A stretch of 64,000 nucleotides of DNA, taken from Streptomyces sp. DG1A-41 (GTDB lineage: Bacteria > Actinomycetota > Actinomycetes > Streptomycetales > Streptomycetaceae). Under the pieces are notes generated by a model. It worked only from the letters and a program-made list of their open reading frames with translations. It searched no databases and was not told the origin of the DNA. The stretch covers positions 310,001 through 374,000 of the forward strand of contig NZ_CP146350.1 of assembly GCF_037055355.1 (NCBI RefSeq). The letters are read 5' to 3'. Both the position numbers and the translations under genes were made by a program. Shown in pieces: positions 50,953 through 59,828 of the stretch (positions within the stretch are counted from its first letter, which is position 1; the number at the start of each line of letters is the position of its first letter).

Positions 50953-52089
50953 TCAGACGGTGCCGACTCCGGCCGGTGCGAGGAAGCCGACGGGATGGTC
51001 CGTGGTGCCGTCGAGCGCCAGGTCGGCGGCGATCTCGCCCATGGCGGGCGACAGTTTGAAGCCGCTGCCGGAGAATCCGGCCATGACGATGATGTCGTCC
51101 TCGCCGGGGAGATGACCCACGAGCGGGTTTCCGGACGCGGTGTAGCCCTCCATGTAGACCGACAGCCTGATGGGGTCGGGGTTCAGGTCGGGCATCAGCT
51201 CGCCGATGAGCTCGCGGAAGGTGGCGAGTTCCTCCGGGCAAACCGTGCGGTCGAGCCGTTCGGGGTCGGGTACCGGCAGATAACGGGCGAGGGACAGGCC
51301 CAGCTTGACGGAGATGCCGTCGGGCGACGGGAGCCCGTAGCAGTCATGGGGTGTGCTGCGCACGAAGGCGGGGGCGCCGCCCGCGAACCAGTCGTGGCGG
51401 GTGGGGAGGTGCCAGGAGCTGATCAGCCGGCGGATGTCCACGGTCCGGGGGAGGTCCGGGAGCAGGGTGTTGATCCAGGGGCCCACGGTCACCACCGCGG
51501 TGTCCACGTGGTCCGTGCCGTGGTCGGTGACGATGTGCACCCCGCCGCCCGCCGCGGGGGTGATCTCCCGCACCGGGGTGTAGCGGTGCAGCCGGGCGCC
51601 GAGCTGCTCGGCGCGGGCGGCGGCGGCCTGGACCGACGACTCGGGCCTGATGATGGCGCCCATCCGGTCGAGGACGGCGGTGTGCCCGTCCGGGAGGCGG
51701 TGCTGCGGGTAGCGGCGGGCGAGCTCCTCCCGGTCCAGTACCTCGTGGTCCAGCCGGTGGGTGGAGCTGGCGGAGAGGAGGAGACGCATCGACGGCGAGG
51801 CGGTCTCGCCCATCACCAGGCATCCGCTGCGGCGTCGCAGCGAGAAGCCCGTTTCGCGCTGGAGCCGGTCCCACATCCGGTCGGCGAGCCGCAGCAGCGG
51901 AATGTACCCGGGGTCACCGAGGTGCACGGCTCGGAAGATGCGGGTCTCGCCCCCGGCCGCGCCCCGGTCGTGACCCGGCGCGTACCGGTCGTAGCCGATG
52001 ACCTCGGCTCCGCGGGCGGCAAGGCGCCACATGACCTGGCTGCCCATGCTGCCGGCACCGATCACGGCGACGCGCTTCGGGATGCGCAT
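50953..52089 (-). CDS. FAD-dependent oxidase, N-methyltryptophan-oxidase/sarcosine-oxidase-like
   Basis: A 378-residue monomeric-sarcosine-oxidase-family flavoprotein. The FAD motif is RVAVIGAGSMGSQVMWRLAARGAEVIGYDR. The GGETRIFRAVHLGDPGYIPLLRLA segment matches SolA/MSOX enzymes. The C-terminus has MAGFSGSGFKLSPAMGEIAADLAL; the covalent-FAD Cys usually found near the C-terminus (as in K-x-C-x-Y) is not there (GFSGSGFK), so FAD may be non-covalent. It oxidises an N-alkyl amino acid or secondary amine. ATG 52089 follows AAAGGAA. It is divergent from the PucR regulator gene. Confidence 0.85.
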   Translation of the reverse strand: MRIPKRVAVIGAGSMGSQVMWRLAARGAEVIGYDRYAPGHDRGAAGGETRIFRAVHLGDPGYIPLLRLADRMWDRLQRETGFSLRRRSGCLVMGETASPSMRLLLSASSTHRLDHEVLDREELARRYPQHRLPDGHTAVLDRMGAIIRPESSVQAAAARAEQLGARLHRYTPVREITPAAGGGVHIVTDHGTDHVDTAVVTVGPWINTLLPDLPRTVDIRRLISSWHLPTRHDWFAGGAPAFVRSTPHDCYGLPSPDGISVKLGLSLARYLPVPDPERLDRTVCPEELATFRELIGELMPDLNPDPIRLSVYMEGYTASGNPLVGHLPGEDDIIVMAGFSGSGFKLSPAMGEIAADLALDGTTDHPVGFLAPAGVGTV

Positions 52090-52138
52090 GAGGTCGTTCC
52101 TTTCGCCGGGTGCGGCCTGGGTGTCAGTAGTGCCCCAA

Positions 52139-52261
52139 CACGGTGCGGACACCGTGCGGACCCTTCCGATTCGGTCCCTCTGGGGATGGCGTTCACTCTC
52201 GACCCCGGCGAACACGCAGGTCAACCCACACTCTGTTCCGCCTTGACGTCTCATCGAGACG
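52139..52261. promoter_or_regulatory. Two inverted repeats in the oxidase/PucR divergent region
   Basis: CACGGTG-CGGA-CACCGTG (52139-52156) and CGTCTC-ATC-GAGACG (52247-52261) lie in the 280-base gap between the divergent oxidase and PucR genes. Either could be the PucR site; the first sits 50-67 bases upstream of the oxidase start. Confidence 0.4.
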
Positions 52262-52369
52262 ATCTGTCACGGCGAGCGGGACGACCACGGAAAGTAACAC
52301 TCCCCCTCTTGTCACGGTGACGTCCCGGTGCAAAGGTGACCCCCGACCCCTAGGACGAAAGCACTCCCT

Positions 52370-53989
52370 ATGCCGCCCAGACGTCCCGCAACCGGGCACT
52401 TCCCGACCATCACGGAGGTTCTGCGCCTCCCCGTGCTGGCCGAGGGGATGCCGCGCGTTCTGGCCGGTGAGTCGCAGCTCGACCGTGCGGTGCGCTGGGT
52501 GCACGTCACCGAACTGCTCAACCCCGCCGATTTCCTGGAGGGCGGCGAGCTGGTCCTGACGACCGGCATGCCCTATCCCGAGGACCCCTCCGAGCTGCGC
52601 GGCTACGTCGACCAGCTCGCCGATGTCGGCGCGGCCGGCCTGATCGTGGAGCTCGGTTACCGGTACCGGAAGGTGCCCGACGAGCTGGTGGCGGCCTGCC
52701 GTACCCGTGAGGTGCCGCTGGTGGAACTGGCCCGCGGCGTCCGGTTCATCGACGTCACGCAGACGGTGCACGCGCTCATCCTCGACGCCCAGGGGGCGTT
52801 GCTGCGCCGCGGGAGGGACATCCAGGACATCTTCACCGCCCTGACGCTGCGGGGCGCGGACCCCGAGGAGCTGGTGCACACCACCGCTGAGCTCACCGGG
52901 GCCCCCGTGGTGCTCGAGGACCTCACCCACCGGGTCCTGATGTGCGAGCTGCTCGGCCGGCCGTACGAACCGGTGGTGTCGGCCTGGTCCCGGCGTTCCC
53001 GGGCCGCGCCGACCCTGGAGAAGATCGCGCCGAGCGGCCCGGAGGGCTGGCTGATCGCGCCCGTGCAGGATCACCACGGGCCGTGGGGGCGGCTGGTCCT
53101 GCTGGAGGGCCGGCTGAACGCGGAGCCCGACCCGGAACACGTCCTGGTCCTGGAGCACGCGGCGGTCGCCCTGAGCATGGCGCGTCTGGCCGGGCCGGCC
53201 TGGTGGGAGCGCCGGGCCCACCGCTCCGTGCTGCGGGACCTGTACGAACGGCGGTTCCGCTCCCCCGCGGACGCCCGCGCCCGCGCCGAGGCACTGGGGC
53301 TGCCGACCCTCGGGCACCGCCTCTTCGCCGTGGTCATCCGCCACACACACACCGGCACCGGCGAGCACCTCGACGAACGGATCGCGAAGGCGATGGCGCA
53401 GAGCGGCATCCGTGCCCTGGTCGGCGAGACGGCCCCGGGCCGGATCGGCGTACTCCTCGCCCTGGCGCAGGCCAGCGCCTGGCAGCCGGTCGCGGAGCGG
53501 ATCGGCCGTCTCTGCCACGAGGAGCTCGGCCCTGACGCAGTCGTCGCCGTCGGCCCCGGCGTGACCGACCTCTCCGGGATCGCCCGGTCGTGGCAGGAGG
53601 CCGAGCAGACGGCCGAGGCCATCACGTCGGCCTCGCCCGACCGCTGGTTCTACGTCCCCGCCGACGTCCAGTTGCCGGAACTCCTGGGCGTGCTGCGGGA
53701 CGACATCCGCCTCCAGCGGTACGCGGAACGGCAGCTCACCCGTCTCATCGAGCACGACGACCGCAACGGCGGCGACCTGCTCCCGGCCCTGCGCGCCTAT
53801 CTGACGGCGGCCGGGAACAAGTCGGTCGCGGCGAAGCGGGCCGGCATGTCCCGGCAGGCGTACTACCAACGCCTCCACACCATCGAGCGGCTCCTCGGCT
53901 GCGACCTGGAATCGGGCATTCAGTGCACGTCCCTGCACGTCGCGGTGCTGGTGCTGGACGCACGGGGAGCGGCAACGCCCGGCACGTGA
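52370..53989 (+). CDS. PucR-family transcriptional regulator
   Basis: A 539-residue regulator. An N-terminal PucR sensor domain (about 12-130) includes TITEVLRLPVLAEGMPRVLAGESQLDRAVRWVHVTELLNPADFLEGGELVLTTGM. A GGDEF-like middle region comes next. The C-terminal HTH_30 (about 465-520) contains LLPALRAYLTAAGNKSVAAKRAGMSRQAYYQRL. PucR proteins usually activate purine, amine or polyamine catabolism. The location next to two amine oxidases and a Pot-type importer suggests it controls that locus. ATG 52370 starts MPPRRPATGHFPTI; AGGA lies 15 bases upstream. It is convergent with the zinc locus. Confidence 0.92.
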   Translation: MPPRRPATGHFPTITEVLRLPVLAEGMPRVLAGESQLDRAVRWVHVTELLNPADFLEGGELVLTTGMPYPEDPSELRGYVDQLADVGAAGLIVELGYRYRKVPDELVAACRTREVPLVELARGVRFIDVTQTVHALILDAQGALLRRGRDIQDIFTALTLRGADPEELVHTTAELTGAPVVLEDLTHRVLMCELLGRPYEPVVSAWSRRSRAAPTLEKIAPSGPEGWLIAPVQDHHGPWGRLVLLEGRLNAEPDPEHVLVLEHAAVALSMARLAGPAWWERRAHRSVLRDLYERRFRSPADARARAEALGLPTLGHRLFAVVIRHTHTGTGEHLDERIAKAMAQSGIRALVGETAPGRIGVLLALAQASAWQPVAERIGRLCHEELGPDAVVAVGPGVTDLSGIARSWQEAEQTAEAITSASPDRWFYVPADVQLPELLGVLRDDIRLQRYAERQLTRLIEHDDRNGGDLLPALRAYLTAAGNKSVAAKRAGMSRQAYYQRLHTIERLLGCDLESGIQCTSLHVAVLVLDARGAATPGT

Positions 53990-54009
53990 CGAGGCCAGGG
54001 GTCGCGCGC

Positions 54010-55209
54010 TCAGTGGCCGGCGACGACACCGGACAGTTCGTTGGTGCTCTTCGGCAAGGTCACGGAGGTGACCTTCTTGCCCGTTTCGATGTCGATGGCG
54101 TGCAGCTTGCGCTTGCCCGGCTCGGAGACGTACGCGGTGTGGTCGCGGACGAAGAGAGTGGGCCGGGGCTGCTGCCAGTCCAGCGGTTCCTGCCACTCGT
54201 CCACGACGGGGATCTTCTTCTCCACCTTGCCCGTTTCCGGGTCGATGACGTGGAGGCTGCCGTTCGTGCCCAGGAGGAGTGCCTCGCCCTGGGGTCCGCG
54301 GCCGAGCGAACGGAAGGAGTAGCTGGTGCCCAGGTCGACCAGTCGCAGTTTCGCGGTCTCGGTGTTGATGAGGGAGATGCGGGTCGGCCGCTCCAGTTCG
54401 GCCTCCGGGTCGGTCTTGTAGTCGCCCAGGAGGATGGGCGACACGTCGCTGCCGCTCTGGTTGCCGATGCGGCCGTAGTCGTCGGGGGCGTCGACCTTGG
54501 TGAACTTGCCCTCCTTGTAGATCAGGATGCCGTCCTCGCAGCCGACGGCGACGGCCTCGCCCCTGGCCGCGGCCTCCCCGTGGACGCCGGGGCAGTTGTC
54601 GTTGCGCTTGATCTCCTTGTTGTTCTTGTCCAGGACGAGGGCGCCGGTGCGCTTCTCCTCGGCGCCCAGGGTGCTGAGGAGCTCGCCGTTGCCGAGTTCG
54701 ATGGCGACGCCGTGGTGCGGCTCGGCCGAGGTGTAGCTGCGGCCTTGCGGCTTCTTGCCGCCCGCGAGGTCGTCGGGGTCGAAGACTTCGACCTTTCCGG
54801 TGCCATCGGTGAACAGGACCGTCTTGCCGGCGTGCCGTACGACGTGGCCGGGCTTGGCGCCCTTGTACTCGACGCCGGTGAAGGCCTGTTCGGCGGCGTT
54901 CAGGACGCGGAAACCGGAGTCGGTGGAGACGATGACGTGGTCGTCGTCGCCGGCGGGGTTGACGCGGTTGAAGCCGGGCAGCTCGATCGTGTCGGCCAGC
55001 TTCAGGCTCTCGCCGTCCAGGACGTACAGGCCGCCGTCGAACGTGGCGACCAGCGGGTCCTTGACCGCAACGGCCTCGGTGCCCGGGGCGTTCTTGGCCT
55101 TCGTGTCGGTGGAGGAGCTGTTCTCTCCTCCGCAGGCGGTCAGGACGGCGGAGGCTGCCAGGGCGAGGGCGGTGCCCGTGAAGGCTCTGTTGGGTGTCGA
55201 CGTGTTCAC
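54010..55209 (-). CDS. aztD: Zinc metallochaperone AztD-like beta-propeller lipoprotein
   Basis: A 399-residue lipoprotein (lipobox LTAC, Cys26) whose mature part is built of beta-propeller blades (VATFDGGLYVLDGESL, HVIVSTDSGFRVLNAAEQ, GLRVIDP-like segments). It matches the AztD family, extracytoplasmic zinc chaperones that hand zinc to AztC. Conserved stretches EPHHGVA and GNQSGSDVSPILLGDY are present. It is the last gene of the permease-led operon, 86 bases after aztC. The name rests on family and context, not on a full alignment. Confidence 0.75.
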   Translation of the reverse strand: MNTSTPNRAFTGTALALAASAVLTACGGENSSSTDTKAKNAPGTEAVAVKDPLVATFDGGLYVLDGESLKLADTIELPGFNRVNPAGDDDHVIVSTDSGFRVLNAAEQAFTGVEYKGAKPGHVVRHAGKTVLFTDGTGKVEVFDPDDLAGGKKPQGRSYTSAEPHHGVAIELGNGELLSTLGAEEKRTGALVLDKNNKEIKRNDNCPGVHGEAAARGEAVAVGCEDGILIYKEGKFTKVDAPDDYGRIGNQSGSDVSPILLGDYKTDPEAELERPTRISLINTETAKLRLVDLGTSYSFRSLGRGPQGEALLLGTNGSLHVIDPETGKVEKKIPVVDEWQEPLDWQQPRPTLFVRDHTAYVSEPGKRKLHAIDIETGKKVTSVTLPKSTNELSGVVAGH

Positions 55210-55295
55210 CGGGGTGTTCCTTTCTGGCCGCGCGGGCGCGGCGTCGGATGTGGGTGCTGCTGGACGGCCGGTCGGCCGGGGCCCGAGGGGGCGCT

Positions 55296-56255
55296 TCAGG
55301 CGCCGGTCAGGCCGTCCGCCATGGCGGTGGTGTTGGCGCGCATCATCTGTAGGTAGGTACCGGCGCCCTTGCCCTTCTCGGTCAGGGATTCGGAGTAGAG
55401 CTCGACGACACGCGTCCGGCTGCCCATCTCCGTACGCAGGACCTCGGCCAGCCGCTTGGGCTGGGAGGAGTCGGCGAAGACCGTGCGTACGCCTGCCTTG
55501 CGCATGGCCTCGGTGAGCGAGCGCAGGTCGGAGGAGCTGGGCGAGGCCAGCGTCGTACCGCTCGGGATCACCGCGCCCACCACCCGGAAGCCGAAGCGTT
55601 CGGCGAGGTAGCCGAAGACGTGGTGGTTGGTCACCAAGGCCCGCCGCTGTTCGGGGATGAGGCCGAAGGACTTCTCCATCCAGGTGGTGAGATCGGCGAG
55701 TTGGCCGTCGTAGCGGTCGGCGTTGGCGCGGATCGCCTTCTCGTCGACGCCGTCCACGTGCTCGACCACCTGGTCGGCGATCAGGCCTACGGCCTTGCGC
55801 ACGCGGTCGGGGTCGGTCCAGAAGTGCGGATCGGGCTGCCCGGCCTCCTCCCCGGGCCCCCCGTCCTCATGCGCCTGGAAGGTGAGCGGATCCACCGCCT
55901 TGCCGGCCTCGAAGGTGGCCACCCCGGACTCGCGGGCGGCCTCCACGTGCCGCAGTACGTTCTCCTCCAGGCCCAGGCCGTTGAACACCACGAGGTCCGC
56001 TCGCTCCAGTTCGGCGGCCTGCACGGCCGACAGGCCGAAGGAGTGCGGGTCGGCGTTCGGCTTCATCAGCACGGTGACCTCGGCTTCGTCGCCGACGATC
56101 TCCCGGGTGATGTCGCCCAGGATGTTGGTCGTCACCACGACCCGGGGCTGGTCGTCGCCGCTCGTGCAGGCAGTCGCCGCACCGGCAAGGAAGAGGGTGA
56201 GCAGGGCCGTCAGCAGGGTGCGCAGCCGCCGCGTTGCTCGCGTCCTTCTCTTCAT
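55296..56255 (-). CDS. aztC: Zinc/manganese ABC importer binding lipoprotein (AztC/ZnuA type)
   Basis: A 319-residue cluster A-I metal-binding lipoprotein. The lipobox ends at Cys30 (ATAC). Metal-ligand motifs are KPNADPHSF, DPHFWTDPDRV, TNHHVFGYLAERFGF and FADSSQP. The long central helix and the short acidic HEDGG loop, in place of a long His-rich loop, suit AztC rather than ZnuA. The ATG at 56255 overlaps the previous gene's stop (ATGA). It receives zinc from the adjacent propeller proteins and passes it to the permease. Confidence 0.88.
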   Translation of the reverse strand: MKRRTRATRRLRTLLTALLTLFLAGAATACTSGDDQPRVVVTTNILGDITREIVGDEAEVTVLMKPNADPHSFGLSAVQAAELERADLVVFNGLGLEENVLRHVEAARESGVATFEAGKAVDPLTFQAHEDGGPGEEAGQPDPHFWTDPDRVRKAVGLIADQVVEHVDGVDEKAIRANADRYDGQLADLTTWMEKSFGLIPEQRRALVTNHHVFGYLAERFGFRVVGAVIPSGTTLASPSSSDLRSLTEAMRKAGVRTVFADSSQPKRLAEVLRTEMGSRTRVVELYSESLTEKGKGAGTYLQMMRANTTAMADGLTGA

Positions 56256-57493
56256 CGTCCGGTCTCCACCATCAGGGCCGGCTCGATGTCCAGGTCGAAG
56301 GTGCGCGCGACGCGCAGGTTGTCGTTGTAGTCGATCTCGTGCACCCGTTTGCCCTGGGGATCGTTGAGGTAGGCGCGGCTGCGGTCGACCTCGATGGCCG
56401 GTCCCGCGCTTCCGTCGGTACCGGCGGCGGAGACGCCCGTCAGGAGCGGCTTGGTCCGGGAGACCTGCTTGCCGGTGGAGATGTCGTAGCCGTGGAGCGA
56501 TCCGTCCGTCTCGAGGACGATCAGGACGGAGCCCTCGCCCGCTGTGTTGGCCGAGACCACGGGACCGGTCCTCACCCGTGTCCACGTGCGCTCGGTGACG
56601 TCCAGGACCCACACGGCCCGCTCCCCGGCCGGCGCCGTGAGCGTGTCGCTGCCGGGCCGGTGCCGGAAGGCCGTGGCGCGTTCCTTGTCGGGTACGTCGT
56701 CGCCGTACGGGATCTTCCGGGCCGTGAACGCGCCGTCGGTCTCACGGACGAGCAGGGCACCGTCGGCGCAGCCCAGGACGACTCCGCGGCGGGTGACGGC
56801 GTCGCCCCGCGGGTCCGCGCACGCCGCGTCCGGCGACGCGACGCGCTTGCCCTCGCGGTCGTACACCGCGAGCTTCGCGGGGGCCTGCCCGTTGTTTGTG
56901 AGGCTGAGCAGGTGCTCCGCGTACGGCACGACAACGCCCGCGTGTGTCCCGGGAAGCGCGCGGGGCGAGCCGACCTCGCCCTTCTCCAGTTCGGCCCGAC
57001 GGTAGATCCTGGCGCGGCCGTCCTCGTCGGTCACCGCGGTCACGGCGGCGTCGCTGCGGACGCGAGCGCCGGGGCCTTCGGGCAGCCGGCCCACGTCGCG
57101 TATGGACGCGCGGTAATAGTGGACGTGGTCGCCGTGATCCACCATCCAGGCGCCGCCGTCGAGGACGTGCGTGCCGCCTGAGGTGTGGAAGTAGCCGAAC
57201 CGGCCGTCCGTGGTGAGTTCGGTGGTGCCCGTCGTCCGGGACACCCGGTGCGCCTTTCCGGTGATCAGATCGAGTACCCGGGTGTCTCCGGTCCCCGGGT
57301 CGTTGAGCAGCAGCCGCGACTGCTGCTCGGCCTTCTCCTGGGCCCCTTCGACGTATCCGTGCGGAGCGGACGCCGAGGCGGTGGACTTCGGGGCGGACAC
57401 GTCATCGTTCTGGCCCGCGCAGCTCGTGGTGAGCAGGGAGACGGCCACGAGCGCGGCAGGTGCCCAAGCAATGACGTTTCTTCGGACGAGCAA
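56252..57493 (-). CDS. Second AztD-like beta-propeller lipoprotein with His-rich motif
   Basis: A 413-residue lipoprotein (LTTSC, Cys25) with repeated blade-like segments (YFHTSGGTHVLDGGAWMVD, AVTDEDGRARIYRR, LLSLTNNGQAPAKLAVYD, VWVLDVTERTW). It carries the probable metal-binding run VDHGDHVHYYR (His120, Asp122, His123, His125). It is a diverged relative of AztD and lies between permease and aztC in the same operon. A metallochaperone role is inferred. Two propeller genes flanking aztC is unusual. Confidence 0.7.
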   Translation of the reverse strand: MLVRRNVIAWAPAALVAVSLLTTSCAGQNDDVSAPKSTASASAPHGYVEGAQEKAEQQSRLLLNDPGTGDTRVLDLITGKAHRVSRTTGTTELTTDGRFGYFHTSGGTHVLDGGAWMVDHGDHVHYYRASIRDVGRLPEGPGARVRSDAAVTAVTDEDGRARIYRRAELEKGEVGSPRALPGTHAGVVVPYAEHLLSLTNNGQAPAKLAVYDREGKRVASPDAACADPRGDAVTRRGVVLGCADGALLVRETDGAFTARKIPYGDDVPDKERATAFRHRPGSDTLTAPAGERAVWVLDVTERTWTRVRTGPVVSANTAGEGSVLIVLETDGSLHGYDISTGKQVSRTKPLLTGVSAAGTDGSAGPAIEVDRSRAYLNDPQGKRVHEIDYNDNLRVARTFDLDIEPALMVETGR

Positions 57494-57513
57494 AGGGATC
57501 GCCTCTGGTTCTT

Positions 57514-58371
57514 TCAGTCGGTTGCCGTGGCGTGGACGCCGACGAGGCGCGCACGGCGGTGGTGGCGGAGACCGGATGCCAGGTGGGAGAGGAAGAACAG
57601 GCTCACCGCGAGGGCCGAGACGGTCGCGCCGGCCGCGGTGCTCAGATGCCAGGACAACAGCAGGCCGCAGAAGGTGGCGGTGATGCCGAGCAGCGCCGCG
57701 AGGGCCATGACACCGCGCACACTGCGCGCCCAGGGCAGCGCGGCCGCCGGCGGGGCGATCAGCAGGCCCAGGACGAGCAGCGTCCCCACGATGTGGAAGG
57801 AGGCGACGATGGCCAGCGCCAGCAGGCCGAGCAGCACGGCGTGAGCGAGGCGGGGACGCAGGCCGAGCGTCCGGGCCTTGCGCGGGTCGAAGGCCAGGGC
57901 GAGGAAAGCCCGGTGGCCGAGGACCGAGACGACCAGTGCCAGCAGCAGCGCCACGCCCAGCGACACCAGGTCCTGCTCACGGACGGCGAGGACGTCACCG
58001 AAGAGGAACCCGGTCAGGTCGACCGCGAAGGACTGCGAGCGCGACACGATGATGACGCCGAGGGACAGCATCCCCACGAAGAGCAGGCCGATGCCGGTGT
58101 CCTGGGACAGCCTCGGGGTGCGGCCGAGGGCGGTGACACCGGCGGTCATGACGGCCGCGCTCAGCACCGCCCCGACCAGCAGGTTGCCACCGAGCAGCGC
58201 GGCGAGCGCGACCCCGGGCAGCAGCCCGTGGGACATGGCGTCGCCCAGGAAGGCCATCCCCCGGAGCACGACCCAGGTACCTGCCAGTGCGCAGATGACC
58301 GACACCAGCATCCCGCCCCACAGGGCCCGTTGCACAAAGGTCACCTCGAAGGGACCCGTCAACCACTCCAT
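57514..58371 (-). CDS. aztB: Zinc ABC importer permease (AztB/ZnuB type)
   Basis: A 285-residue ABC-3 family permease with about eight helices: MLVSVICALAGTWVVLRGMAFLGDAMSHGLLPGVALA (the AMSHG loop is typical), SFAVDLTGFLFGDVLAV and SFHIVGTLLVLGLLIAPPAAA. It is the first gene of the zinc operon. The ATG at 58371 lies 9 bases after a TGTAAT -10-like hexamer on the minus strand and has no ribosome site, so the transcript is probably leaderless or nearly so. It is divergent from the ATPase gene. Confidence 0.9.
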   Translation of the reverse strand: MEWLTGPFEVTFVQRALWGGMLVSVICALAGTWVVLRGMAFLGDAMSHGLLPGVALAALLGGNLLVGAVLSAAVMTAGVTALGRTPRLSQDTGIGLLFVGMLSLGVIIVSRSQSFAVDLTGFLFGDVLAVREQDLVSLGVALLLALVVSVLGHRAFLALAFDPRKARTLGLRPRLAHAVLLGLLALAIVASFHIVGTLLVLGLLIAPPAAALPWARSVRGVMALAALLGITATFCGLLLSWHLSTAAGATVSALAVSLFFLSHLASGLRHHRRARLVGVHATATD

Positions 58372-58380
58372 GCGATGCAC

Positions 58381-58402
58381 ATTACAATGAAAATCATGTT
58401 CA
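58381..58402. promoter_or_regulatory. Zur box and overlapping divergent -10 elements
   Basis: TGAAAATCATGTTCA (58388-58402) matches the Streptomyces Zur consensus TGAAAATGATTTTCA (or its complement) at 14 of 15 positions. It covers the ATPase start codon (58396-58398). TACAAT (58383-58388) is a -10 for the plus-strand gene and lies 7 bases before its ATG. TGTAAT (58386-58381 on the minus strand) serves the permease. Zinc-loaded Zur here would block both transcripts. Confidence 0.82.
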
Positions 58403-59127
58403 AAGAATCCCCCTCTTTCGCCCACGCCGAGGGCAGGACGTCCCGGGCCCGCCTCACCAAGCTCTCCGCCGGTTACCCAGGCCGTCCCGTCCTGCGTCAA
58501 CTTGACGCGGAGATACCGGCGTTGGCCACCACGGCGCTCGTCGGCCCGAACGGAAGCGGGAAGTCCACCCTGCTCGGAGTGCTGGCCGGAGTGATCCGAC
58601 CCACATCAGGCGAGCTCCAGCACGACGGCGACCGGCCACCGGCCTTCGTCCCGCAGCGCGGCGCCGTCGGTGACGCACTGCCGCTGACGGTCAGGCAGAC
58701 GGTGGAGATGGGGCGCTGGGGCGAGCGCGGACCGTGGCGCCGGCTGACCCGGCAGGACCGCTCCACCGTGGACACGGCCATGGAGCGCCTGGGCATCGCC
58801 GACCTCGCCGGCCGTCAGCTCGGGGAGCTCTCCGGCGGGCAGAGGCAGCGCGCCCTGATCGCCCAAGGGCTCGCCCAGGAGTCGGATCTGTTGCTGCTGG
58901 ACGAACCGACCACCGGACTCGACCCCGAGGCAAGGGAGCGGATCGGGGTGCTGCTGACGGAGCTGGTCGCCGACGGGGTGACCGTCGTCCAGGCCACGCA
59001 CGACCTGGAGGCCGCACGCTCGGCGGACGCCTGCCTTCTGCTCCGCGACGGCCACTTGGCAGGACAGGGACACCCCGAGCAGGTGCTCACCACCTCGACA
59101 CTCGCCCGGATCTGGCAACCGGCGTGA
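58396..59127 (+). CDS. aztA: Zinc ABC importer ATPase (AztA/ZnuC type)
   Basis: A 243-residue ATPase: Walker A LVGPNGSGKSTLLGVL, Q-loop FVPQRGAVGDALPLTV, signature LSGGQRQRALIAQGL, Walker B LLLLDEPTTGLD and switch His ATHDLEAA. It energises zinc uptake with the divergent permease. The ATG at 58396 lies inside the Zur box and 7 bases from TACAAT, so a leaderless mRNA is the simplest reading. The first 18 residues are not conserved, so a later start cannot be excluded. Confidence 0.9.
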   Translation: MFKESPSFAHAEGRTSRARLTKLSAGYPGRPVLRQLDAEIPALATTALVGPNGSGKSTLLGVLAGVIRPTSGELQHDGDRPPAFVPQRGAVGDALPLTVRQTVEMGRWGERGPWRRLTRQDRSTVDTAMERLGIADLAGRQLGELSGGQRQRALIAQGLAQESDLLLLDEPTTGLDPEARERIGVLLTELVADGVTVVQATHDLEAARSADACLLLRDGHLAGQGHPEQVLTTSTLARIWQPA

Positions 59128-59380
59128 CGCGACCACGCCCTCCGTCGGCTCGGGCACACCCGGACTCCCAATTGCCGTGAGCGCGGCAGGTACGTGGAAC
59201 TGTTCGCACCGACGGCACGGTGGAGGCGCGGGTACCGCCACCGGCTGCCGGCCGGTCGCGCTTCCGGTGTGGCTGTCCGACCCCGGCGCCACCCGGCTGC
59301 ATCTGCCACTGCGGCCGAGCGCAGGTCTTCAGCAAAACCGTACGCGCCGACGTCGGCCACACGCTGCCGGCGGATGTGGT

Positions 59381-59776
59381 TCAGCCGGACGTCCGCGGAG
59401 CGACCAGCCCCGACTCGTGGGCCATGACGAGGAGTTGCGCCCTGTCTCGGGCACCGAGCTTGGCGAGCAGCCGGCTCATGTGGGTCTTGACGGTCTGTTG
59501 CGCCACGACCAGCGTCGCGGCGATCTCCGTATTCGACAGGCTCCGCGCGACCAGCAGCAGGACGTCCGTCTTCCGTGGCGTGAGGCCGTCGAGCCGCAGG
59601 CGGGTGTTGGGGCGCGGGACGGGGCGGCGCCGAGCCATGTCCTCGATGAGGCGACGGGTGATGGACGGGGCGAGCAGCACGGTGTTGCCGATGAACGTTT
59701 TGGAGGCCGTCTTCGGCGACCCGGTGTCCGTGCATCTGACGCGTCCGATGTGGTCGCGAAGACTTGTCGGCGCCAT
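59381..59776 (-). pseudogene. Truncated LuxR/NarL-type response regulator (output domain only)
   Basis: The readable part is the C-terminal half of a NarL-family response regulator: [15 protein letters not shown] (linker) and a complete GerE/Lux[56 protein letters not shown]. The receiver domain that normally precedes the linker is missing and unrelated sequence takes its place upstream of about 59710. An ATG at 59776 could give a 131-residue protein. It is probably a remnant; an HTH-only regulator is the alternative. It lies between the zinc locus and the polymer-degrading genes. Confidence 0.75.
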
Positions 59777-59828
59777 GTCGGGGCACCGCCCGCCCTGTTG
59801 CCCGAGCGGTGCTCCGACAGGTCCCGGG

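Noticed and set aside
59128..59380. Small open frames on both strands after the zinc ATPase
   Set aside because: Arg-rich translations without ribosome sites or family motifs; I see no gene in this 253-base gap.
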